A DNA stretch of 64,000 nucleotides from NCBI GenBank assembly GCA_002470515.1, contig DKML01000015.1, forward strand, positions 1 through 64,000. The letters run 5' to 3'. How positions within the stretch are numbered: the stretch's first letter is position 1; each line of letters begins with the position of its first letter. The translations under genes were made by a program, and so were the position numbers. The notes beneath the pieces are model-generated. The model made no database searches, was not told the origin of the DNA, and saw only the letters and a program-made list of their open reading frames with translations. Shown here piece after piece: positions 35,045 through 44,067 of this stretch. This stretch comes from Proteobacteria bacterium UBA7415. Its GTDB lineage: Bacteria; Pseudomonadota; Gammaproteobacteria; Arenicellales; Arenicellaceae.

Positions 35045-36718
35045 GTGACCTCAAAAACCCTAAACCACTACAACACCAACGCCGCGGCTTTTCAAAAGCA
35101 GTACCTCTCGGCGTCTACACAAGACGTACATAGAGCGTGGATGGCTGATTACCTGCCATCCACGGGGGTTGTTCTCGATGTAGGTGCTGGCGTGGGCCGG
35201 GATGCTAAATACTTTGCTGAGCAAGGCTTAGAGGTGATTGCGGTTGAGCCTGCTGATGAGCTATTAAAGCTGGGTAAAGAGTACACCCAAGAAGACGCTG
35301 TTCAGTGGGTGCAAGATACTCTGCCAGAGTTGAACAATGTCTACGGCTTGCAGATGCGGTTTGATCTGATTCTGTTAAGTGCCGTGTGGATGCATATTCC
35401 TGCTTCGAGTCGAGAGAGGGCTTTTCGCAAGCTTGCTAATCTTTTAAAACCTAATGGGTATTTGGTGATCTCGCTTAGGCATGGGCCTAATGCGGATGAG
35501 CGTGAGATGTTCGATGTGTCTACGGACGAATTGAACAAGCTGTCTCAGCAGTTTGGGTTGAGTGTGCGCCTTGCGCAACCAGACGATGATAAGTTGGATC
35601 GGCCGGAGGTGCATTGGGAAACAGTGGTTATGCAGCTGCCTGATGATGGTAGTGGTGCGTTTCCAATTGTTCGTAATATTCTGATTAATGACGCAAAGAC
35701 GTCTACTTATAAGTTGGCTTTGATTCGTACGTTACTGCGTATAGCCGATGGTCATCCTGGTGCGGTATTGCGACGTGAGGATAAGTGCGTTGTTCTGCCG
35801 CTGGGCTTGGTGGCGTTGTATTGGGCGCGGCAATACAAGTTAGTTTTAGATGCTGGGTTTCAGCAAAACAGTAATACTAATAACGGACTAGGGTTTGTTA
35901 CGGACGACGGGTGGAATCAACTTGGTGAATTTTCTCCCCTTGATTTATCTATTGGCAATCTCTTCGCCGGTTCAGATGCAAGAGCGTTACATCGCACCCT
36001 TAAGCATGTAGCGCGCACTATCAAAAACATGCCTGCTAGATACATAACGTTTCCGGGTTCTGAAAACCAAGTTTTTGAAGTTGAGATAAAACGCACTAAG
36101 AGCAATGTCGAGTCTTTGTATCTTGATCTCGAAACGTTGAGAAGCTATGGCGAATTCAGAGTTCCAATCAACATATGGGATCTAATGACTCAGTACGCAT
36201 GCTGGATCGAACCCGTAGTATTGAACGAGTGGGCGCAGGTGATGAGCGGCTTTGCCAACAACCTCGCGTTTGAAAAGCACCAACTTATGGCTCGTCTAGA
36301 GTGGCAAGAAGCCCAGCGAACCACAGAGTTTGCTCGCGAGATGGTTAGGCAAGTTAAAGGTGTGCGTTGTGTCTGGAGTAACAGAGTATTAAAAGACCAA
36401 TACCACATTGATCACTGTCTGCCGTTTGCTCGTTGGCCTAATAACGACTTATGGAATTTGTTACCTACTACTACCAAGATCAATCTGGCTAAGAGCGACA
36501 AAATCCCATCCAATGAAAGGTTTCGCGAAGCTCGTGAAAATATCGTGGGGTGGTGGCAAGACGCATGGCAGAAGAAATGCAGTAAGAAGTTCTTTACCGA
36601 AGCGAGTCTGTCTTTACCTGGTTTAGAATCAACTGGCGAGAACCTCGATGACATCTACGAGGCAATGGTTCTACAAAGCATTCGAGTTGTGGAAATGCAA
36701 CGGATTGCTCGTTGGTAG
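35045..36718 (+). CDS. SAM methyltransferase fused to a C-terminal HNH nuclease domain
   Basis: 557 residues from a GTG. The N-terminus is a class I SAM methyltransferase (about 1-195: motif I LDVGAGVGRD at 44-53, acidic E68 after strand 2, LLSAVWMHIPA as motif IV region). A middle region of about 245 residues is unassigned. The C-terminal HNH has C442, HIDH (454-457), NDLWNLLP (467-474) and KINLAKSDKIP. The second motif Cys of some HNH domains is absent. Both activities in one chain could couple modification and cleavage, or the methyltransferase could act on something else. It lies at the right end of the defence-like island. Confidence 0.8.
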   Translation: MTSKTLNHYNTNAAAFQKQYLSASTQDVHRAWMADYLPSTGVVLDVGAGVGRDAKYFAEQGLEVIAVEPADELLKLGKEYTQEDAVQWVQDTLPELNNVYGLQMRFDLILLSAVWMHIPASSRERAFRKLANLLKPNGYLVISLRHGPNADEREMFDVSTDELNKLSQQFGLSVRLAQPDDDKLDRPEVHWETVVMQLPDDGSGAFPIVRNILINDAKTSTYKLALIRTLLRIADGHPGAVLRREDKCVVLPLGLVALYWARQYKLVLDAGFQQNSNTNNGLGFVTDDGWNQLGEFSPLDLSIGNLFAGSDARALHRTLKHVARTIKNMPARYITFPGSENQVFEVEIKRTKSNVESLYLDLETLRSYGEFRVPINIWDLMTQYACWIEPVVLNEWAQVMSGFANNLAFEKHQLMARLEWQEAQRTTEFAREMVRQVKGVRCVWSNRVLKDQYHIDHCLPFARWPNNDLWNLLPTTTKINLAKSDKIPSNERFREARENIVGWWQDAWQKKCSKKFFTEASLSLPGLESTGENLDDIYEAMVLQSIRVVEMQRIARW

Positions 36719-36721
36719 TTT

Positions 36722-36921
36722 TTAAAGAGAGCTATCGGGTCTAAGGCCTTTAGTCGGCCTACCGTGCCCAACTTTCCTTGCCAGTTGTTGTTCAACCTTT
36801 TCAAAAAACACATCACTGCCCAAAGGGTTGCCTGCTTGCCAGGCAGATTTCATGTGTTTCATTTCTGCAGAGGATAAGTCTTGCTGGAACAGATCTATGT
36901 ACGCTTGGGATAGTTCTGCAG
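36722..36921 (-). pseudogene. RAYT (REP-associated tyrosine transposase) C-terminal remnant
   Basis: About 66 in-frame codons on the minus strand read ...LFQQDLSSAEMKHM, KSAWQAGNPLGSDVFFEKVE, QQLARKVGHGRPTKG and stop. This is the conserved tail of Y1_Tnp/RAYT proteins (GNPLG..RF...E..L.R..G..RGRP). The catalytic HUH part is missing. It lies directly beside palindromic repeats of the kind such transposases mobilise. Confidence 0.7.
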
Positions 36922-36924
36922 GTA

Positions 36925-37065
36925 AAATTAGGAATGCAAGAGCCGTTTATTGAAAACCCAGGACCGGTATCGCGGCCCGCATAGAATAAACGGCTCTTCT
37001 TAGACTCAATATACAAGTGCAACACTTTGTATAGAATGAGTCTAAGCCGCCCCCTTTAATTCTCT
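36925..37065. repeat. Compound palindromic element (family C)
   Basis: AGAGCCGTTTATT pairs with AATAAACGGCTCT (arms near 36940 and 36985). TAGACTCAATATACAA then pairs imperfectly with TTGTATAGAATGAGTCTA. The right end GCCCCCTTTAATT resembles the ends of the family B elements. Non-coding. Confidence 0.7.
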
Positions 37066-37085
37066 AAAGCGTTAGGAGGCGGAAC

Positions 37086-37478
37086 ATGACAATGCAGTAC
37101 TTGGGCAGTATCAGTGATTTTATTGCGGCAATCGCAACGATTGCGACGCTTGCTTATCTAGCGGTACAGATAAAGCACAGCAGACTTAGCTCAAACTCCA
37201 CGAACCTTCAGAATGCTATTCAAGATTTTAACTCTATAAATGTTGCGGTAGGTTCAGATGCTAATCTCACGCGGATCGTAAATGTCGGTGTGTCGGACTT
37301 CGACTCACTAACTGAGGCGGAGAGAGGGCAGTACAGCTATATACAGCGATCCTTTCTCAACGGCTATGTAGCGGGGACACACACTTTTAGGTTTAATCAA
37401 AGGGGTCAGAGCCGATTAATTGTTGCGTACCGAGATCCAACTATTCAGATTACCAATAAACGGCTCCGACGCCTTTAA
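37086..37478 (+). pseudogene. 5' part of a split small membrane-protein gene
   Basis: AGGAGG six bases upstream and an ATG start an intact 5' end: an N-terminal hydrophobic helix (YLGSISDFIAAIATIATLAY) and a polar domain to about residue 92. After 37361 the frame runs into unrelated DNA and the palindromic element B1, ending at 37478. The 3' part of the same gene lies at 46165-46500, beyond the rhodopsin cassette. Joined across the shared 81-bp repeat, the two parts restore a 170-codon ORF. Proteins with this N-terminus are common in marine proteobacteria, with no known function. Confidence 0.82.
37281..37361. repeat. 81-bp direct repeat, left copy
   Basis: From AATGTCGGTGTGTCG to CCTTTCTCAAC, 79 of 81 bases identical to 46183-46263, same orientation and same reading frame. 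It brackets the 8.9-kb rhodopsin cassette. Confidence 0.92.
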
Positions 37479-37480
37479 TT
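37395..37480. repeat. Palindromic element B, copy B1
   Basis: About 86 bp beginning AATCAAAGGGGTCAGAGCCG and ending CGGCTCCGACGCCTTTAATT, with imperfect terminal inverted repeats and a core ATCCAACTATTCAGATTA shared with B2 (46508-46593), B3 and B4. Non-coding, same orientation as B2. Confidence 0.85.
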
Positions 37481-37619
37481 CCCCTTTCCCCTTTGTTTTT
37501 ATTTTGGCACTTAATGCCGTAAGACGAGGTATCCATCTCATCAGTCACTGCAATCTCGAGAGAGTACTGTGGCTTGATTGCCCAAAGAGACCCTAGCTAG
37601 TGAGGTTGACCGTTGACGC

Positions 37620-38645
37620 TTAGTCAACCTCCGTTTGATCGAGCAGCGGGTGCGAGCAGGCCAGCGCCAGTCGTAGGGCTTTTTCCATCAGCCTAAAATG
37701 CTCAACTACCGCTCGCGAAGATTCGCAGGCTGTTTTTAGGACTGGCCCAGCCTGTGCAACCAGATCAGCGCCCAGCCTAATGGCCTTGGCTGCATCGATC
37801 CCGTGACGAATGCCGCCGGAGGCGATCAACGGAACTAAAGGCAACTCTTTCCGAACCTGCCTCAGCGCGTCGGGAGTGCTGAGTCCCCAGTCACGAAACA
37901 TCTCTGCCAGAGATGCTTTTTCCGAGTCGGTGCTACGGCTGCCTTCGACGGTAACAAAATTGGTGCCGCCTGAGCCGGCCACATCAATTGCGCTGACTCC
38001 AGCTTGCACCAATCTAACCGCCACCGGAGCGGATAGTCCCATTCCCACTTCTTTTACAATAACCGGCACTGGCACATTGCGGCAAATATGTTCGATTGCT
38101 AATTCGATACCGGTCCAGTCAATGTCGCCTGAATCTTGTATTGCTTCCTGCAAGGTGTTCAGATGAATGATCAACGCATCAGCTTCAATCATATCGACGG
38201 CACGTTGTACTTCGCTGGTAGAAAAATCGTCACGCAGTTGCGCAGCGCCTAAATTGGCGTAGATCGGGATATCGGGGGCTATAGTGCGTACCTCGGAGGT
38301 TAATCCGCAGGCTCCCCGGTCCAACAGCGCAACTCTTTGGGACCCAACTCCTAACGCGATCCCAAGTTCTTGAGCCGCTTCGGCAAGGTGCGCGTTGATT
38401 CGCTCTGCTCGGAGTGGGCCACCGGTCATTGAACTGATCAGGAACGGTAGCTTCAGCTGTTTGCCAAGAAACTCTGTTGCTAATGACATTCCCTCAAGAT
38501 GGCACTCTGGTAATGCGTTGTGTGTCAGGCGTATTTGGTCAAAGGGGTTCACCGAATTGTCTTTTCGTTCGGCAATTTGTAACACCAGGTCGATATGATC
38601 TGACTTACGTTTCAAAATGTCATTACTCTGGCTCACTGTGCTCAC
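37620..38645 (-). CDS. fni: Type 2 isopentenyl-diphosphate delta-isomerase (FMN-dependent)
   Basis: 341 residues. It has the type 2 IDI features: RKSDHIDLVLQ at the N-terminus, SSMTGG and GVGSQRVAL (FMN/substrate loops), VKEVGMGLS, VAGSGGTNF and ASGGIRHGID. It interconverts IPP and DMAPP in the cytoplasm with reduced FMN, supplying both C5 units for CrtE. It is last in the carotenoid operon and overlaps blh by 23 bp. A 9-bp inverted repeat (37602-37610, 37623-37631) spans its stop codon but has no T tract. Confidence 0.93.
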   Translation of the reverse strand: MSTVSQSNDILKRKSDHIDLVLQIAERKDNSVNPFDQIRLTHNALPECHLEGMSLATEFLGKQLKLPFLISSMTGGPLRAERINAHLAEAAQELGIALGVGSQRVALLDRGACGLTSEVRTIAPDIPIYANLGAAQLRDDFSTSEVQRAVDMIEADALIIHLNTLQEAIQDSGDIDWTGIELAIEHICRNVPVPVIVKEVGMGLSAPVAVRLVQAGVSAIDVAGSGGTNFVTVEGSRSTDSEKASLAEMFRDWGLSTPDALRQVRKELPLVPLIASGGIRHGIDAAKAIRLGADLVAQAGPVLKTACESSRAVVEHFRLMEKALRLALACSHPLLDQTEVD

Positions 38646-39501
38646 CTGTTTTTAGGAAGTCGATAAGAATCATGTGTGGGACGGTTAGTGCAAACAGGCC
38701 GATAAACACAACTTTGAGGATGCGCTCGTCCAAACTGATGGCCGGCAATGCCAGTAAAGCAATCACTGCTAACACCAGCGTTATCCCGGTGAACAACAAT
38801 GCAGAACTCAGTAGCGTATTGCCATCATTGTCATTAAGGGTCTTTAAGATGTGTCGCGGGCTGTGTAAAAAACAAAAGTAGATTAGGAAAAACCAGATTG
38901 GCGGCATCAGTGCAGCGCAGACTAAAAGGACCAAAATCTCCATACCGTGATCGATACCCTGCATTCTAGCCTTGATGGCAGAGCTGGCCGCTAGCAGAGT
39001 CGCAATCGGCGCAATGGTGGCCATGGAGGTAGTCAATATTGTGGCGTCTTCGCCGGTAAGTAAGCGAAAAATCTGTGCGACTTCTGTTATGTGAAACAGT
39101 GCGGGTAGGGTGAGAAGACTCAAGCTGATCGGTAGACTTTCCTTGCGACTAAGGTCCTGCAGCCAGTCACCAGAGAAATGCCACACAGACAATACGAGGA
39201 ACGCCGCCAAAGTAAGCGAAGGGGCAAGTATCCAAATGACTACCATCAATGCAGCAACGGCTACATAGGCTAGCGCGAACATTAACAAACCGGTGCCAGT
39301 GCGCCACACGCCGAATTTCTTCGCCAGAACTGGGTCGATAGCTCCGTGCGGTATACCGGCCAATAATACGCCTATGGCCAGTGCCTTGATCAAAATAGAC
39401 TCGTCAACAGTAAAGTCGAGCTGCCAACAAACAAGCACTACTGCTGTTAGAAACAGGAAGCCTAATCTGTGAATCGTCTGAATTTTCAAGTTGTACTGCA
39501 T
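38623..39501 (-). CDS. blh: Blh-type beta-carotene 15,15'-dioxygenase
   Basis: 292 residues, Brp/Blh membrane family with about eight hydrophobic helices. Conserved histidines are in GIPHGAIDP (about 52), VWHFSGDW (about 107), HSPRHILK (about 213) and VPHMILID (about 277), the expected iron ligands. It splits beta-carotene centrally into two retinals, the rhodopsin chromophore. It overlaps crtY (16 bp) and fni (23 bp). This gene makes the operon a retinal pathway rather than a pigment pathway. Confidence 0.92.
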   Translation of the reverse strand: MQYNLKIQTIHRLGFLFLTAVVLVCWQLDFTVDESILIKALAIGVLLAGIPHGAIDPVLAKKFGVWRTGTGLLMFALAYVAVAALMVVIWILAPSLTLAAFLVLSVWHFSGDWLQDLSRKESLPISLSLLTLPALFHITEVAQIFRLLTGEDATILTTSMATIAPIATLLAASSAIKARMQGIDHGMEILVLLVCAALMPPIWFFLIYFCFLHSPRHILKTLNDNDGNTLLSSALLFTGITLVLAVIALLALPAISLDERILKVVFIGLFALTVPHMILIDFLKTGEHSEPE

Positions 39502-40736
39502 TTTGGATTACCTGTTAGAGAGACTAGTTGGTTTTTTGTGTCGCGAAAGGCCGTTAAGAGTAACGGTGTCACAGGTAGCGCAGCGATAATCGCAATCAAA
39601 TCGAACACGGTTGCCTGGTCGGTAAGAAAGCGTACCAGCCTCACTGGGCGCACCCTACGTGCGAGAGCTATAAAGAGTTTAGGCCCCAGCTGCGGGTTAT
39701 TTTTCAGAGTTAACAAGAACACTCGGTCCATCCACTGTACAAGCCTTGAATCTGGTTGCATGGTTACCAGAGTCCCGGCTTCCATGAGTCGCTGCGCGCA
39801 GTCGTGCGCCCAACGCTGAAGCCGTTGAAAAGCATAACCCGTCGCTGGCCGCGCCGCGCCGCCGCCAAGGCCAACGAGGACTCGATTACTGATGTTAGGG
39901 TTAGGGCTGAGAGTGGCGTGTCGCATCGGCAGTCCCATTGGAACGATCCCACGCTCTTCACGGATAATACTAAGCTGAGTACTACCAACAATGTCGCAAG
40001 CCAGTTGATAGGTTTCGTCACGCAAATCGTCAGGCTCTATTAAACGATCGGTGAACCGAGTGATCTCAACCAGTAGACTACGCGGCGACAGAGGTAGTAC
40101 ATAGTTGAACTTGAAGCCCAGTTTGTCGCTGCGCATGTCACTCATTACTTTGGCGAGACGAAGGTCGATGGAGTGCGAACCGGGAATTTCTATTTCGATA
40201 CCGTAAAAAATTTGCAGCATCAACGACTGCTCGAGTCTCTTGCGGGTCGGTGGGCGCGTATCTACAATTTTAAGGCAGTGGTACTCAGCTTTGTTTGTTC
40301 TTACCCGAAAACCATTATTGTGTTGCGAGACATCTTGTACTGACTCACCTAGATTTACGCTAACTCTGTGACTCTCATTAATGGCGGCAAGTCGCTGGCG
40401 ATAAAACCGCCCGGAGTTGAGATATTGGTAATGCCATTTTTGGGCAAGGGTATGTACGAATGTCTGTTTAGAATCACTAAAACTCCAAGACAGCCAGCTA
40501 GCATCCACGTCATTTGGGCTCGCCAGTGTTGTTGGTTCCCAATAACACCAAGAGCGGTCGGTGGTATAGCTTGAACGAGGTTCGATCAGTAACGTCTTTG
40601 GTGGCGCTTCGCCGTTTTGTTCATACTTACAAAGCTCGCCCGCCAGCGAAAGACCAGCGCAACCTGCACCGATTACAATCAAGTCAATGGTTTCAGGTTC
40701 GTGTCCTTTATGAGTTGGCATAAGGCAGACCTTCAA
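39486..40736 (-). CDS. crtY: CrtY-type lycopene beta-cyclase
   Basis: 416 residues. FAD motif VIGAGCAGLSLAGEL near residue 22, then WCYWEP, the DTRPP-type segment, FYGIEIEIPGS, and a C-terminal GGGAARPATGYAFQRLQRWA. It cyclises both ends of lycopene to give beta-carotene. It overlaps crtB by 29 bp and blh by 16 bp. It appears intact. Confidence 0.92.
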   Translation of the reverse strand: MKVCLMPTHKGHEPETIDLIVIGAGCAGLSLAGELCKYEQNGEAPPKTLLIEPRSSYTTDRSWCYWEPTTLASPNDVDASWLSWSFSDSKQTFVHTLAQKWHYQYLNSGRFYRQRLAAINESHRVSVNLGESVQDVSQHNNGFRVRTNKAEYHCLKIVDTRPPTRKRLEQSLMLQIFYGIEIEIPGSHSIDLRLAKVMSDMRSDKLGFKFNYVLPLSPRSLLVEITRFTDRLIEPDDLRDETYQLACDIVGSTQLSIIREERGIVPMGLPMRHATLSPNPNISNRVLVGLGGGAARPATGYAFQRLQRWAHDCAQRLMEAGTLVTMQPDSRLVQWMDRVFLLTLKNNPQLGPKLFIALARRVRPVRLVRFLTDQATVFDLIAIIAALPVTPLLLTAFRDTKNQLVSLTGNPKCSTT

Positions 40737-41652
40737 GTGATTGATGAAGCACTGTGTTGTGACTGACGTCTACTCGAGTGCGCCTGGCTTTGACCAGCGA
40801 CCACAAGGCAGCCAATGCAAGCATGTACTTACGAGGCGTCTTGACGTAAGCGCGAACGCCCCAGAGGTCTAATCCCCTCGCCCGTAAAGCCGTGCCAATT
40901 TCTCGGTAGACTCGGGCTGCGACAGCAATCGCAAACCGAATCCTAGCGGGTAAAAACCAGTAACCTTGTGCTCCGGATTGATAATAATGGTCGGCGCGGG
41001 AGAGTAGTTTTCTGACCGCTTCACTCATCACAGTACGCTCTGCTGAGCAAGGCGCTAATATCTGCTTGGGGCTGAGATCACCAATCATGTCAGCAGGGAT
41101 ATAACGCCGTCCATTTTTGGCATCTTCAACGACGTCGCGGCAAATATTGGTTAATTGCATCGCAATGCCAAGATCAATGGCATGCGCTAGCGCCGCCGGA
41201 CTTCGAACGTTAAAAATATTACACATCAGCACACCTACCGTGCCGGCAACCCGATAACAATAGCGCAGTAACTCGGCATCTGATTGGACGAGTACGTGGC
41301 CGAGATCACTGGCGATGCCATCGAGCAGTTCGTTAACAACTGCAACGTCCAGCGCGTAATCACGCGCGAGCAAGATAAAGTCGGAAACGAGCGGATCATG
41401 GCTCTTTTGCCTGACCAGATCATGCTTAATCGAGGCTAATTGGCGCGCTGCTTTAACAGGGTCAGTTGCTTCGTCGGCGACGTCATCAACGTAGCGGCAA
41501 AACCGATACAACCGAGCGCACGCAAACAAAGTGGCGGTATCGAGTAACTTGCCTGCAAAGGCAAACGACTTGCCGTTTGCTGCAAGCACAGCGGTAGCCT
41601 TTTCGACTTTGCTATCGGGTAGCGAGGCTTGCATTTCTCTGAACAGCCGCAT
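40708..41652 (-). CDS. crtB: Phytoene synthase
   Basis: 314 residues. Aspartate-rich motifs YVDDVADEATD (about 54-64) and NICRDVVEDAKNGRRYIP (about 169-186) bind Mg-diphosphate. It joins two GGPP to phytoene. Its start lies inside the 3' end of crtI (41-bp overlap), the largest overlap in the operon, so it is probably translated by coupling. Confidence 0.95.
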   Translation of the reverse strand: MRLFREMQASLPDSKVEKATAVLAANGKSFAFAGKLLDTATLFACARLYRFCRYVDDVADEATDPVKAARQLASIKHDLVRQKSHDPLVSDFILLARDYALDVAVVNELLDGIASDLGHVLVQSDAELLRYCYRVAGTVGVLMCNIFNVRSPAALAHAIDLGIAMQLTNICRDVVEDAKNGRRYIPADMIGDLSPKQILAPCSAERTVMSEAVRKLLSRADHYYQSGAQGYWFLPARIRFAIAVAARVYREIGTALRARGLDLWGVRAYVKTPRKYMLALAALWSLVKARRTRVDVSHNTVLHQSLEGLPYANS

Positions 41653-43132
41653 GGTCTTGTTCTTGCACGGCGGGCACGATCTGGTCGAGCACTTTGGCAG
41701 AACTGAGTACGCCCGGTAATCCGGCGCCGGGATGAGTCCCTGCTCCGACTAAATAAAGGTTCTTGGGGCCTTCAGCCTTGTTATGGAACCGAAACCATGC
41801 GGATTGACTAAATAGGGGAGCAACGGAAAAACCAGCACCACCTATGCTTAAGTAATTTTTGGCGAAGTCTTCTGGTGTCATGTAAAAATCGCTGACGATA
41901 TGATCTTCTAAGCCTGGCAAAATTGATTTAGATAGCGCTGCCACAATACGTCTTTGCAGTTCATCTCCTTCGGTTGCCCAGTCAATGTTGGCCTTAAGGT
42001 TTGGAACCGGCGCAAGCACGTAAAACGAATCCTTACCGGCTGGAGCAAAATCTGGGTCGGTAGCCGTAGGCCTGTGTAAGTAGAGCGAGAAGTCCTGCGG
42101 CAACTCATCGCCATCGAAAATGTCACGTAAGAGTTGCTCATATCGACGCCCCAACCAAATAGTGTGATGCTCTACATCGGGATAGGTTTTGTCGGTACCA
42201 AAAAACAATACAAACAGGCCCATAGAGAGTTTTGAATGTCGCTGTTTGATCGCCGCCGATAATTTCTGGTCAGGTCGGTCAAGCATATTGCGGTAAAGGT
42301 GAACAGGGTCGGTATTGGCAACCACAACGTCTGCGTGAATTTGCGCTCCCGAGGCAAGCGTGACGCCCCGAGCAGTACCGTTTTCGACAATAATTTTGTC
42401 GACGGTGGTAGACAGCCGCATTGAAATATTCTGTTCTTTCATGAGCTGCGCGAGTGCGTCGATTAAGGCGCCCGTACCACCTTTGGCAAAGAAGACGTGC
42501 CACTTACGCTCGAGAAAATGGATTAGCCCATAAATACTAGTCGTATCAAATGGGCTGCCGCCAACCAACAATGGTTGTACCGAGAAAGCCTGTCGTAGCT
42601 TAGGGTGTTTGATATAGCTAGAAACTAGTTGCCACACTGTGCGATAACATTTGAGTCGGATTAGTGCCGGCACCTGTTTAATCATTGTCCAGAATGAATG
42701 AAACGGTTGGTGAGCCAACTGCGTAAACCCAACGTCAAATATTTTTTGAGATTGGTCGACTAACTCTAGATAGCCTTGGCAATCTTCGGGGCTAATCTTA
42801 TTTATTTCTCGCAGCGTGTCGTCTATGGTGCCACCGTAATTGAATCGCGTACCATCGGGATAGTAAAACTGATACCAGGGATTTAATGGCAAGAACTCGA
42901 CGTAGTCGGCGCGCTCACGCCCGAACAACTGAAATAATTCATCGAACAGAAATGGCGCGGTAATAACGGTAGGTCCGGCGTCAAACTTGAAGCCGTCGCG
43001 TTCGAATACTTGCGCGCGACCACCGGGTCGCTCGCAGCGGTCTAATACTGTTACCTGGTAGCCCTTTGCTCTCAATCGAAGCGCAGCAGCCATGCCGCCG
43101 ACACCGGCGCCAATAACAAGGGCATTTTTCAT
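41612..43132 (-). CDS. crtI: Phytoene desaturase (CrtI type)
   Basis: 506 residues. The Rossmann motif ALVIGAGVGGMAAALRLRAK is at the N-terminus; the C-terminal signature is LYLVGAGTHPGAGLPGVLSS. The bacterial CrtI type performs the four desaturations from phytoene to lycopene with FAD. It lies 5 bp after crtE. Confidence 0.95.
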   Translation of the reverse strand: MKNALVIGAGVGGMAAALRLRAKGYQVTVLDRCERPGGRAQVFERDGFKFDAGPTVITAPFLFDELFQLFGRERADYVEFLPLNPWYQFYYPDGTRFNYGGTIDDTLREINKISPEDCQGYLELVDQSQKIFDVGFTQLAHQPFHSFWTMIKQVPALIRLKCYRTVWQLVSSYIKHPKLRQAFSVQPLLVGGSPFDTTSIYGLIHFLERKWHVFFAKGGTGALIDALAQLMKEQNISMRLSTTVDKIIVENGTARGVTLASGAQIHADVVVANTDPVHLYRNMLDRPDQKLSAAIKQRHSKLSMGLFVLFFGTDKTYPDVEHHTIWLGRRYEQLLRDIFDGDELPQDFSLYLHRPTATDPDFAPAGKDSFYVLAPVPNLKANIDWATEGDELQRRIVAALSKSILPGLEDHIVSDFYMTPEDFAKNYLSIGGAGFSVAPLFSQSAWFRFHNKAEGPKNLYLVGAGTHPGAGLPGVLSSAKVLDQIVPAVQEQDHAAVQRNASLATR

Positions 43133-43137
43133 AATTG

Positions 43138-44028
43138 CTAAAACCTAAGTTTTGCGATCAACTGATCACAGGATTGGGAGAATAGCTCGCCGCAGTCCTG
43201 CGGCAATTGAGCAGCTAGGTCTCGCGCTAGTGCGGCGTGGTTGCTTGCAATAAGTGCAATCTGCTGCCGAGCATTGTCGATCGTATCGACTTCCATGCGG
43301 GATAAAACCGAATTCGGAATAAAACCCGATTTTTGGTCCTCCTCAATATCGTTCAAGTCATCTAGTAACTGATAGCCAACGCCAAAATGGCGACCAGCCA
43401 TAGACGCCAGCGGCGCCGCTTTTTCCTGACCAGCGGCCAGCAGGGGTAGAACCAACCCGAGTGCAAATAGCGGTCCAGACTTGTCAGCTGCAATCGCTAG
43501 GGCGTCTTTTTCTGAGCGATGAATTCTTAGTACATCTTCAGACTGTCCCTGAAGCGTTAAGCTGATGGCTCGCTGCATGTGCATTGCCAATGAGGTGGAG
43601 CGATGTCCGCTACCAACTGATGCGACTAGAGCAAACGCAGATGCGATCATTAGATCAGTCGCATTAATCGCAAGATCTGGTCCAAATTTTTTCCAAACGG
43701 CTGGTTGCCCACGCCGTGACGGATCCCGATCTTGCAAATCGTCTTGTACCAGAGATGCATTGTGCAGGCATTCGATTGCTGCCGCTAGATGAACCGAATC
43801 TTCATCGGTCAGCCCGAGTTTAGTTGCAGCGTGAAGCGCAATCGCACTGCGTGATTGGGATCCAGGCGCAGCAAAGTGATAATCAATCGCTTGCCACAAA
43901 ATACTGTCGCGCGCTAAAGCGCTCAGACAAGTAAGCCGCATCAGATCACTGACGCGGCTTGCTTGAACCCTCCCGTGAGCAGAACTCGCACGCTCTGTGT
44001 TAGCAGTATGACTTGACAACATGTTCAT
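43138..44028 (-). CDS. crtE: Geranylgeranyl diphosphate synthase
   Basis: 296 residues. First aspartate-rich motif DDLQD (96-100) and second DDLND (223-227), with RRG after the first. It condenses DMAPP and IPP to GGPP. It is the second gene of the operon, 39 bp after the rhodopsin gene. Confidence 0.94.
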   Translation of the reverse strand: MNMLSSHTANTERASSAHGRVQASRVSDLMRLTCLSALARDSILWQAIDYHFAAPGSQSRSAIALHAATKLGLTDEDSVHLAAAIECLHNASLVQDDLQDRDPSRRGQPAVWKKFGPDLAINATDLMIASAFALVASVGSGHRSTSLAMHMQRAISLTLQGQSEDVLRIHRSEKDALAIAADKSGPLFALGLVLPLLAAGQEKAAPLASMAGRHFGVGYQLLDDLNDIEEDQKSGFIPNSVLSRMEVDTIDNARQQIALIASNHAALARDLAAQLPQDCGELFSQSCDQLIAKLRF

Positions 44029-44067
44029 GCGAGCTCCGAATCGGTAGGTGGTTACGTTTAAGCTAAG

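Noticed and set aside
38477..38881. 134-codon plus-strand ORF
   Set aside because: Antisense to fni and blh with no family signal.
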